From Myxococcaceae bacterium (GTDB lineage Bacteria; Myxococcota; Myxococcia; Myxococcales; Myxococcaceae): a stretch of 40,273 bases of DNA. The notes beneath the pieces are model-generated. The model ran no database searches, was not told the DNA's origin, and saw nothing but the letters and a program-made list of their open reading frames with translations. Both the position numbers and the translations under genes were made by a program. The DNA is taken from assembly GCA_016793095.1 (NCBI GenBank), contig JAEUJQ010000017.1:1-40273 (forward strand), written 5' to 3'. Each line of letters opens with the position of its first letter. The first letter of the stretch is position 1. Below, one piece after another: positions 7,775-14,647 of this stretch.

Positions 7775-8647
7775 TCAGCTGCGCGCCCGTAGCGCGGTCA
7801 CGATCATGCGCGACGCCGGGCTGCGGTTGAGCGTGTAGAAGTGAATGCCCGGCACGCCGCGGTTGAGCAGCTCGAGGCACTGCACCGTCGCGTGCGCCAC
7901 GCCGAGCTGCATCACTGCCGTCGGGTCGTCCTTCACCTTCTCGAGCTCGAGCTGCAGACGCATCGGCACCGTCGCGCCGCACATGCGCACGAAGCGGGTC
8001 ACCTGGTCGACGTTGGTGATCGGCATGATGCCCGGCACGATGGGCACGTTGATGCCCACCCGCCGGGCCCGCTCGACGAAGTCGAAGTAGAACGCGTTGT
8101 CGAAGAAGAGCTGGCTGATGAGGAAGTCGCAGCCCGCGTCCACCTTCGCCTTGAGGTGCTGCAGATCGGCCTCGCGCGAGGCCGTCTCCATGTGGCCCTC
8201 GGGGTACGCCGCGCCACCGACGCAGAAGCCCAGACCCTGGGCCTGCGCGAACTCCACCAGCTCGGCGGCGTAGCCGAAGCCGCCCTCGGTCTTCTGGAAC
8301 GACATCTCTCCCTTCGGCGGGTCGCCCCGCAGCGCCAGCACGTTCTCGATGCGGGCCTTCGCGAGCCGCGAGAGCACCTCGGCGATCTCCTCCTTCGTGT
8401 GGCCCACGCACGTGAGGTGCGCCATCGCCTCGATGCCGGTGCGCTCCTTGATGTGGGTGACGAGCTCGATCGTGCGATCGCGCGTCGAGCCGCCTGCGCC
8501 GTACGTCACCGAGACGAACCCGGGCTCCAGGGAGCGCAGGTCGTCGAGCGTCTCCCACAGCTGTTTCTCGCCCTCGGGGGTCTTTGGCGGAAAGAACTCG
8601 AAGCTGAAGCACGGCTTCGACGGGTTGAGGCGCGTTCGGATCTTCAC
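7775..8647 (-). CDS. metF: 5,10-methylenetetrahydrofolate reductase
   Basis: MetF reduces methylene-tetrahydrofolate to methyl-tetrahydrofolate for methionine synthesis, using FAD and NAD(P)H. The 290-residue protein has the usual bacterial length and blocks: FSFEFFPPKTPEGE near the N-terminus with the catalytic Glu, SVTYGAGGSTRDRT, NVLALRGDPP, DFLISQLFFDN, and PIVPGIMPI. The GTG start at 8647 is preceded by ACAGGAACG as ribosome site; an in-frame ATG near 8725 would add 26 residues that do not belong to the family. It is transcribed away from gcvT; the 134-bp space between them must hold promoters for both. It leads a likely operon with the small hypothetical gene. Confidence 0.97.
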   Translation of the reverse strand: MKIRTRLNPSKPCFSFEFFPPKTPEGEKQLWETLDDLRSLEPGFVSVTYGAGGSTRDRTIELVTHIKERTGIEAMAHLTCVGHTKEEIAEVLSRLAKARIENVLALRGDPPKGEMSFQKTEGGFGYAAELVEFAQAQGLGFCVGGAAYPEGHMETASREADLQHLKAKVDAGCDFLISQLFFDNAFYFDFVERARRVGINVPIVPGIMPITNVDQVTRFVRMCGATVPMRLQLELEKVKDDPTAVMQLGVAHATVQCLELLNRGVPGIHFYTLNRSPASRMIVTALRARS

Positions 8648-8672
8648 CGTTCCTGTCTGCCAGAAGGCGTCA

Positions 8673-8697
8673 GGCGATGCACCTGGCGCGCACCGCC
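8673..8697 (-). promoter_or_regulatory. Hairpin in the metF 5' region
   Basis: On the metF strand GGCGGTGC and GCATCGCC can pair over eight positions (one G-U) around a nine-base loop, ending about 25 bases before the GTG. Flanking GAG and CTTC could extend the pairing in an alternative form. It may be a transcript structure controlling metF or an operator. I cannot match it to a known riboswitch class, including the SAM, SAH and THF types. Confidence 0.35.
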
Positions 8698-8744
8698 TCG
8701 AATGGGTGCCGTCACCCGGGCGCATGAGCTGCGCGTCGTCGTCG

Positions 8745-8773
8745 TTGACAGCGCGGACCCGGGGCGCTCAAAC
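8745..8773 (+). promoter_or_regulatory. Candidate gcvT promoter giving a leaderless transcript
   Basis: A perfect -35 hexamer TTGACA (8745-8750) is followed after 17 bases by TCAAAC (8768-8773), a weak -10. Transcription would begin at about 8780-8782, on or next to the gcvT ATG at 8782. gcvT has no Shine-Dalgarno sequence, which agrees with a leaderless mRNA. There is no room for a glycine riboswitch. Confidence 0.4.
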
Positions 8774-8781
8774 CGCCCGTC

Positions 8782-9864
8782 ATGCCACGTGTCACGCCGC
8801 TGAACGCCGCGCACAAGAAGCTCAATGGCCGCCTCGTCGACTTCGCTGGCTGGGAGCTGCCGGTGCAGTACGCCGGCCTCATCCCCGAGCACGAGGCCGT
8901 GCGGACGAAGGCCGGGCTCTTCGACGTGAGCCACATGGGCGAAGTGGAGTTCCGGGGCAAGGGCGCCCTCGAGGCTGCCAACGCGCTCATCACCAACGAT
9001 CTCGCGCGCATCGCCGACGGCCAGGCCGTCTACTCGGGGCTGCTGAACCCGAACGGCGGGTTCGTCGACGACATCGTCGCGTACCGCTTCTCGCCCGAGC
9101 GCATCTTCATCTGCGTCAACGCCGCCAACCGCGAGAAGGACTTCGCGTGGATGAAGGAGAACGCGAAGGGGGTGACGCCGGTCGATCGCTCCGAAGAGTT
9201 CGCGCAGCTCGCCGTGCAGGGGCCGAAGGCGTTCGGCATCGTGCAGCGCCTCTGCCAGAAGCCCCTCGACGGCGTGGGCACCTACCGCTTCACCACCGGC
9301 GAGGTCGCGGGGGTCGAGTGCATCATCTCGCGCACCGGCTACACGGGTGAAGACGGCTTCGAGCTCTACTGCCCGCCGACGCAGGCCGAGCAGCTGTGGT
9401 TCGCGCTGCTCGAGGAGGGGAAGGGCGACGGCATCGTGCCCGCGGGCCTCGGCGCGCGCGACTCGCTGCGCACCGAGATGAAGTACGCCTTGTACGGTAA
9501 CGACATCGACGACGTGCACACGCCCCTCGAGGCGGGCCTCGGGTGGATCGTCAAGCTCGACAAGGCGCACTTCCTCGGGAAGGACGCGCTGGTGAAGCAG
9601 AAGGCCGCCGGGCTGGCGCGCAAGCTGGTCGGCTTCGAGCTCACCGAGCCCGGCGTGCCGCGCGCGCACTACCCGATCCTCAAGGACGGCCAGAAGGTGG
9701 GCGAGGTGACGAGCGGCACCATGGGCCCGTCAGTGAAGAAGGCCATCGGCATCGGCTACGTGCCGCCGGCGCTCGCAGCCGAGGGCAGCACCTTCCACGT
9801 CGAGATCCGCGGCCGGCCCGCTGCCGCGCGGGTCGTGAAGACGCCTTTCTACTCGCGCGGTTGA
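8782..9864 (+). CDS. gcvT: Glycine cleavage system T protein (aminomethyltransferase)
   Basis: GcvT takes the aminomethyl group from lipoyl-GcvH and releases ammonia and 5,10-methylene-tetrahydrofolate. The 360-residue length is standard. Family blocks are clear: DFAGWELPVQY, LFDVSHMGE, the folate-site RTGYTGEDGFE, GLGARDSLRTE, and the C-terminal barrel with VTSGTMGPSVKKAIGIGYV. The ATG at 8782 lacks an upstream ribosome site (see the promoter entry). gcvH follows after 36 bases, but gcvP is about 12.2 kb away at 22526, which is unusual because T, H and P commonly form one operon. The product feeds the same folate pool used by FolD and MetF beside it. Confidence 0.98.
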   Translation: MPRVTPLNAAHKKLNGRLVDFAGWELPVQYAGLIPEHEAVRTKAGLFDVSHMGEVEFRGKGALEAANALITNDLARIADGQAVYSGLLNPNGGFVDDIVAYRFSPERIFICVNAANREKDFAWMKENAKGVTPVDRSEEFAQLAVQGPKAFGIVQRLCQKPLDGVGTYRFTTGEVAGVECIISRTGYTGEDGFELYCPPTQAEQLWFALLEEGKGDGIVPAGLGARDSLRTEMKYALYGNDIDDVHTPLEAGLGWIVKLDKAHFLGKDALVKQKAAGLARKLVGFELTEPGVPRAHYPILKDGQKVGEVTSGTMGPSVKKAIGIGYVPPALAAEGSTFHVEIRGRPAAARVVKTPFYSRG

Positions 9865-9900
9865 ACCTCCTCCCCCACTCCCTGACTCAAGGAGCCCATC

Positions 9901-10287
9901 ATGGCGAACGGCGAATACCCGAAGGACCTCAAGTACACGAAGGACCACGAGTGGGCGAAGAAGGCCGGCGCCAGCGTGCAGGTCGGCGTCACCTTCCACG
10001 CGCAGGACGCGCTGGGCTCGGTCGTCTACGTCGAGCTGCCGAAGGTGGGCACGACGGTCGCGGCGGGCGGCCAGTTCGGCGTGATCGAGTCCACCAAGGC
10101 CGTCAGTGAGCTGTATGCGCCGATCTCCGGCAAGGTGACGAAGGTGAATGACGCGGTGGTGAACAACCCGTCGCTGGTGAACGAGGCGCCCTACGGCGGC
10201 GGCTGGCTCGTCGAGATCGAGCCGTCGAACGCAGCCGAGCTGGACGGCCTGATGGACGCCGACACGTACACGAAGTCGCTCGGCTGA
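9901..10287 (+). CDS. gcvH: Glycine cleavage system H protein (lipoyl carrier)
   Basis: GcvH carries the aminomethyl group on a lipoylated lysine between the P, T and L proteins. The 128-residue protein has the standard single hybrid-motif fold, with the lipoylation lysine Lys66 in GVIESTKAVSELYAP. Typical C-terminal features PSLVNEAPYGGGWLVEI are present. An AAGGAG ribosome site precedes the ATG, in contrast to gcvT. It is the second gene of a gcvTH unit; the downstream region contains a decayed gene on the other strand instead of gcvP. Confidence 0.98.
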   Translation: MANGEYPKDLKYTKDHEWAKKAGASVQVGVTFHAQDALGSVVYVELPKVGTTVAAGGQFGVIESTKAVSELYAPISGKVTKVNDAVVNNPSLVNEAPYGGGWLVEIEPSNAAELDGLMDADTYTKSLG

Positions 10288-10290
10288 CGG

Positions 10291-10440
10291 TGGGGTTCGC
10301 CCCGGGCCGCCGGGCGCGCGGACGAAGGCGAGCCCTTCGTCGAAGTGCTGGGCGCGGAAGTTCAGGCTGTCGGAGACGAACAGGTGCCGCGAGTCCACCG
10401 CGACGTGCGTCGCGAAGTTGAACTCACCGTTCGCTTCACC
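10291..10440 (-). pseudogene. Remnant of an NHL-repeat (beta-propeller) protein
   Basis: Read on the minus strand, this stretch gives about 50 residues including FNFATHVAVDSRHLFVSD and NFRAQHFD, which is one blade of an NHL-repeat propeller almost exactly (pattern G-x-FNFP-THVAVD...LFVSDS-N-RVQVFD...G-FVR). Upstream on the same strand a sequence like GERARGRG, in another frame, resembles the link to the previous blade, and no start codon, further blades or proper stop can be found. The fragment ends at the 3' end of gcvH. It is a truncated, frameshifted relic of a gene that once lay next to gcvH. Confidence 0.6.
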
Positions 10441-10933
10441 GTCGCGTTGCCCCGGCCGCGGGCGCGCTCGCCCAGGCCCGACGCGCCTGAGGCCGCCCGC
10501 GGGCCGCGCTGAGTCCGGGGCGAACCACGCCGGTCACGCCAGCCGGGCAGGACTCACCTTCCACCCCGATCAGCTCGTGCGCCGGTTCCGGAATCCGGAG
10601 TGCGGCCTCGACCGGGATGTCGGGCTGCACGCCGCAACGTCTCGCAGGAGCTTCGGCTCTCCGCAGCGCACACTGTCGGCACTCGCAGTGCGGCGTCGGC
10701 CTCGCCTGAGACCTCGCTGGCGACCGACGAGCGGCTGGAGCTGAGGTCGGCGACTCGCTGCAGCTGACCGTGGCCGCCTGGCTGCCGCAACGGGCACTGC
10801 ATCAACTACCGGCGCATCATCTGGAGCCTGCGTCGAGATCGGGTTGGCGCTCGCCGGCGACGTCGTGGGCGAGGCCGAGGCGGTTGCTGGTGCTTGCCGG
10901 GAGAGCCGGTGACGGCAGTCCTGAGCGGCCAGC
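10441..10933. other. Gene-free stretch, probably decayed coding sequence
   Basis: No open frame here has convincing protein character. The base composition is like coding DNA, and short runs on the minus strand (for example VQPDIPVEAAL near 10620, faintly like the end of an S41-type peptidase) suggest eroded genes. I see no terminator, tRNA or clear promoter. The stretch ends at the stop of hisC. Confidence 0.4.
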
Positions 10934-11992
10934 TCACAGGAGCGCGCTGACGACGGCGTGGTTCTCGTGCTCGAGGCCCACGCTGATCCGCAGCCCCTCG
11001 AGCGGAGGAATGGGCCGCACGATCACGCCCTTCGCCTTGAGCTTCGCGTCGGCCCGCTTCCATCCCTCACCGGGGAACCTCGCGAGCACGAAGTTGGCGC
11101 CCGACGGGAGCACCTCGACGCCCCGCGCCGAGAGCTCGGCCGCGAGCCAGGGCCGCCAACGCTGGTTGTGCTCGATGGAGCGCCGCACGTGCGCCTCGTC
11201 GGCGAGCGCGGCGATGGCGGCGGCCTGCGAGGGGGCCGTCACGGGGAAGATGAAGCGCGCGCGCCGCAGCAGGGTGATCGTCTCGGGGTCCGCGTGCAGC
11301 CACCCCACGCGCAGGCCGGCGAGCGCGTACAGCTTCGAGAACGTGCGCAGCACCACCACCCGGCCCGGGTGCTTCGTCACGTACTGCAGCCCGGCGTCGT
11401 AGGCGGGATCCTCGAGGTACTCCGCGTAGGCCGAGTCGAGCGCCAGCATCACGCGCTCGGGCAGGCCGGCGACGAGGCGCGCGACGGCGTGCCGATCGAT
11501 CCACGTGCCCGTCGGGTTGTTGGGGTTCGCGAGGAAGACGAGCTTCGTGCGATCGGTGACCGCGGCGAGCAGCGCGTCGACGTCAGCGGTGAAGGCCGGC
11601 GCCTCCGAGGTCACCACCGTCGCGCCCGCCGCGTTCGCGAAGATGGAGAACATCGGGAAGCTGAACTTCGGCATCAGCACCTCGTCGCCGGGACCCGCGT
11701 ACGTGCGACAGAGCACCTCGATGAGCGACTCCGAGCCGGTGCCGCACATGATCCACCGCGGATCGAGCCCGTGGCGCGTGGCGATCGCCTCGTTGAGCGC
11801 CGTCGTGTCGGCGTCGGGGTAGAGGTGCACGTTCGTCGCTGCCGCTCGCGCCGCCTCGATCGCCCGGAGGCTGGCGCCCAGCGGAGACTCGTTCGCGGCC
11901 AGCAGCGCCGGCTTCGCGACGCCGGGCAGCGTGAGGTCTCCCGCGACGTAGTTGGCGATCTGCAGAATGCCGGGCCGGGGCTGCGGTCTCAT
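10934..11992 (-). CDS. hisC: Histidinol-phosphate aminotransferase-like (class I/II, PLP)
   Basis: A 352-residue fold-type I aminotransferase of the HisC group, which makes histidinol phosphate from imidazole-acetol phosphate and glutamate. Seen: the substrate-arm segment LAANESPLGAS, the GTGSESLIEVL cofactor loop, NPNNPTG (156-162), Asp186 in LALDSAY, the PLP lysine Lys220 in RTFSKLYALAGLRVGW, and a C-terminal arginine motif GLRISVG. The length is right for HisC. The ATG at 11992 is chosen because the family alignment begins a few residues later; the open frame upstream belongs to a decayed gene. It stands alone, with no his genes nearby and pseudogene remnants on both sides, so an aromatic or other substrate cannot be ruled out. 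Confidence 0.85.
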   Translation of the reverse strand: MRPQPRPGILQIANYVAGDLTLPGVAKPALLAANESPLGASLRAIEAARAAATNVHLYPDADTTALNEAIATRHGLDPRWIMCGTGSESLIEVLCRTYAGPGDEVLMPKFSFPMFSIFANAAGATVVTSEAPAFTADVDALLAAVTDRTKLVFLANPNNPTGTWIDRHAVARLVAGLPERVMLALDSAYAEYLEDPAYDAGLQYVTKHPGRVVVLRTFSKLYALAGLRVGWLHADPETITLLRRARFIFPVTAPSQAAAIAALADEAHVRRSIEHNQRWRPWLAAELSARGVEVLPSGANFVLARFPGEGWKRADAKLKAKGVIVRPIPPLEGLRISVGLEHENHAVVSALL

Positions 11993-12042
11993 GGGGGCTG
12001 CGTACAATGGTCGCAGGCTCCGGGCCACGCGTCTTCGCCGGC

Positions 12043-12770
12043 TCAGGGCGGCCGACGGACGGGCGCGTCTTCGAGCACGAGCTCGACCTTCCGGAGCATG
12101 GCGAGCGTTGCCTGATCGTCGGCCCAGCGCGGTGGCCTGGCGCAGCAGGATCGACGCGTCCACGAGCCCGCGCCCCTGCTGCTTCTCCTCCTTCGGCTCC
12201 TCGAGGAGCTTGCGCCTTCGCGAGAGGTCACCGCTCGAGTCCCCGCGCGACCTCGACGAGCAGCTTGACGTCGTCGGGGCGCTGCTCGAGCGCCGCGAGC
12301 TTCACCGGCGGAGCTTCGGTCGGGTCGATCCGCAACTGGCAGCCACCGGCCGTCTCGGTGAACGCCGTCGCCCAGGCGCCCCTGAGCGAGTCGCTGGCGC
12401 GACCCCGGCGTCGGTCTCGAGCACGGGCGTCTTCACAGGAGCCTTCACCGGGAGCGGCGCAGGGCTCACTGCCGTTCCCGCGAGCAGCCCCGCTGGATCA
12501 GCCCGACCAGGCCGTTGCCGTGGCTCGTCACGTCTGCCCGGCCGGCTCGTCGCCACAGCCGCCGAGCGACACGCCAGGGGCAGCCGCCGAACCTCCAGAG
12601 GACCGCCCAGACCGGAGGGGACCGCGCGCCGCAGCGGGTGCCGCCGGACAGCAGCGAGGAAGAAGCCGGGGACGAGGCCGGGCATCGACTTCGACTCGAT
12701 GAGCTTCGCGCCCGGCGGCAGCTCCTTCGGCAGGGCGAGGGTGCTTCTCAGCCCTCGGCCCTGGTCTTCG
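12043..12770 (-). pseudogene. Frameshifted gene of unknown family
   Basis: Minus-strand translation gives coherent protein segments that jump between frames in the correct order: LPKELPPGAKLIESK near 12720-12680, then KLAALEQRPDDVKLLVEV (about 12285-12235, followed by an in-frame stop at 12228), then KLLEEPKEEKQQGRGLVD (about 12215-12160), then DDQATLAMLRKVELVLEDAP (about 12125-12060), with a stop at 12043. The joins need at least two or three frameshifts. The last half looks like a helical repeat protein of the TPR-linked kind found in myxobacteria. I cannot name the family. The region lies between the OmpA gene and hisC on the same strand. Clustered sequencing error is possible but less likely, since the neighbouring genes are clean. 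Confidence 0.55.
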
Positions 12771-12812
12771 CGCCGGTGGCGATGAGAGCCGGCTCCGCCA
12801 GCCGGACGCCGA

Positions 12813-14645
12813 TCACTCGGTGGGGTCGTCGTTGGAGGCGCCCGAGGCGCGGATCACGAACTCCACCCGCCGGTTGTTCGAGCGCCCGGCGTCCGTCTTG
12901 TTCGTGTCTGCCGGTCGATCGGGTCCGAAGCCCTTCGCCTGGAGCCGCGTGCCGTCGACGCCCTGGTGAATGAGGTAGTCCTTCACCGAGTTCGCGCGGC
13001 GCTGCGAGAGGCTGATGTTGTAGTCGCGCTTGCCCTGCGAATCGGTGTGGCCTTCGACGCGCACGAGCTGGATCTCGGGGTGATCGCGCAGCACCCGCGC
13101 CACGTTGTTCAGCAGCGGGAACGAGCGCGGCAGGATGGTGGCCTTCGCCGTCGCGAAGAAGACCTTCTCTTTGATGATCAGCTTCTCGCTCGTGATGATG
13201 ACGAGCTGACGCTCCTTCTCGGGGCAGCCCTGGTTCTCCTTCGGGCCCTTCACGTCGGGGCAGTTGTCGAACTTGTCTTCGACGCCGTCGCCGTCCTTGT
13301 CCTTGATCGGACAGCCCTTGTTCTCCTGCGGGCCCGCCTCGTCAGGGCACGCGTCGTCCTTGTCCTCGACGCCGTCGCCGTCCCTGTCCTTGATCGGGCA
13401 GCCGTTGCGCTCGACCGGCCCGGGCTCGGTGGGGCACTCGTCCTTCGTGTCCGGCAGGGTGTCTCCGTCGGTGTCGAGCTCGACGACCTTCACCACCGGG
13501 CAGCCCTGGTTCGCCAGCGGACCCTTCTTGAGCGGGCAGCGATCCTGCCCGTCCGGCACCCCGTCACCGTCGTTGTCGGGATCAGGGCAGCCGTCGGCGT
13601 CCTGGAAGCCGTCCTTGTCCTCTGGCTCGAGCGGGCAGGTGTCGTTGCGGTTGAGGATCTCGTCCTGGTCGTCGTCGAGATCGGGGCACTGCTGGGGCGT
13701 GTGTTTGCGATCGGGGCGGCAGGGGTCGTTGTCGTCGGGTCGAATGCCGACGCCGCCGAGCACCCGCACGGTCGGGGTGCCAGGCAGGCTGCCGAACCCG
13801 GGCCCCGCCAGCAGGAACAGCTCGATCGGGCCGATTGGCACGCGCGCCCCGCCGAGCAGCTCGAAGCCGGCCGGCGTCTCGCCCGCCCCGAGGGGAAGGA
13901 GCGTGTGGAACGAGCCCTCGAAGCGCGCTCCCTCGCCGGTGCTGCTCACCAGGGCGCGCAGGCCCAGCTGGCTCCCGATCTGATCACGCACCGCCGCCGA
14001 GCTGGACAGGTTGACCGAGGTGGGGCGCACGAGCCCGACGATCTCTCCTCCGACGCGCACCGGCCCGAAGTCCCGGCCCGCCGACAGCTGCGGGAAGATG
14101 TTCCAGCCGCTCTCGACGGCGAGCGCGTTGCCCACGCCGAACGGGAAGGCCGTGCCGAGCTGCAGCGCGAGATCGAGCGGCATGTCAGCGACGAGCCCGC
14201 CCTTCCGCTGCGAGAGAATGCCGAGGCGCACCGCCAGCCGCGGCGACGCGAGGCCCGCGCTGTCTGGCGAGAGCACCCGCGCGACCTGCGAGAGATCGTC
14301 ACCGCCCTGGTACAGGACGATCGGCACCTCGAGCGTCGCGGTCAGGAACGAGGTGATGCCGTAGCCCACGCCGAGGTGCAGGTTGAGCCGGTTGCCGACG
14401 AGCGAGCCCTGCCGCTGCGCGTCGCGGAACAGGACCAGCGGGTTGTTCTCGTAGTGGAAGGCGCCCCACGCGCGGAACTTGCGGTGTGGCAGCACGTCAC
14501 CGGTGGCCGCCCCCAGGCCGCCGAGCGGCGCGTCGTTCAGCGTGAAGCGGGTGAGCGAGAAGCCCGGCAACGGCGTCGCGTCCTGGGCGTACGCGGGCGC
14601 CGAGGCGAGGAGACCGACGAGGAGGACTCGAACGAGGCGGACCAT
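12813..14645 (-). CDS. Outer-membrane beta-barrel with TSP3 repeats and OmpA domain
   Basis: The 610-residue protein has a signal peptide (1-20, cut after AYA), a region of about 280 residues with alternating hydrophobic strands that should form a beta-barrel (25-300), a stretch of thrombospondin type-3 calcium-binding repeats (about 303-475; DNDGDGVPDGQDRCP, DRDGDGVEDKDDACP, DKDGDGVEDKFDNCP) and a C-terminal OmpA peptidoglycan-binding domain (about 480-600; VEGHTDSQGKRDYN and SNNRRVEF). It should span the outer membrane and hold the cell wall. Its ATG comes two bases after the stop of the giant Ig-repeat gene, so expression is very likely coupled. Such barrel-OmpA proteins can act as partners or anchors for large surface proteins; TraB of Myxococcus is the known comparison, but orthology is not shown. 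Confidence 0.9.
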   Translation of the reverse strand: MVRLVRVLLVGLLASAPAYAQDATPLPGFSLTRFTLNDAPLGGLGAATGDVLPHRKFRAWGAFHYENNPLVLFRDAQRQGSLVGNRLNLHLGVGYGITSFLTATLEVPIVLYQGGDDLSQVARVLSPDSAGLASPRLAVRLGILSQRKGGLVADMPLDLALQLGTAFPFGVGNALAVESGWNIFPQLSAGRDFGPVRVGGEIVGLVRPTSVNLSSSAAVRDQIGSQLGLRALVSSTGEGARFEGSFHTLLPLGAGETPAGFELLGGARVPIGPIELFLLAGPGFGSLPGTPTVRVLGGVGIRPDDNDPCRPDRKHTPQQCPDLDDDQDEILNRNDTCPLEPEDKDGFQDADGCPDPDNDGDGVPDGQDRCPLKKGPLANQGCPVVKVVELDTDGDTLPDTKDECPTEPGPVERNGCPIKDRDGDGVEDKDDACPDEAGPQENKGCPIKDKDGDGVEDKFDNCPDVKGPKENQGCPEKERQLVIITSEKLIIKEKVFFATAKATILPRSFPLLNNVARVLRDHPEIQLVRVEGHTDSQGKRDYNISLSQRRANSVKDYLIHQGVDGTRLQAKGFGPDRPADTNKTDAGRSNNRRVEFVIRASGASNDDPTE

Positions 14646-14647
14646 GG

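Noticed and set aside
8648-8725. N-terminal extension of MetF to an upstream ATG
   Set aside because: The extra 26 residues do not match the family and would run through the hairpin and promoter region; the GTG at 8647 has a ribosome site.
8648-8781. Glycine riboswitch ahead of gcvT
   Set aside because: The 134-bp gap is shared with metF, no tandem glycine aptamer is visible, and the candidate gcvT promoter leaves no leader.
12003-12008. TACAAT as a strong plus-strand -10 element upstream of hisC
   Set aside because: It points into the decayed gene where no plus-strand gene can be supported, and no -35 is placed properly.
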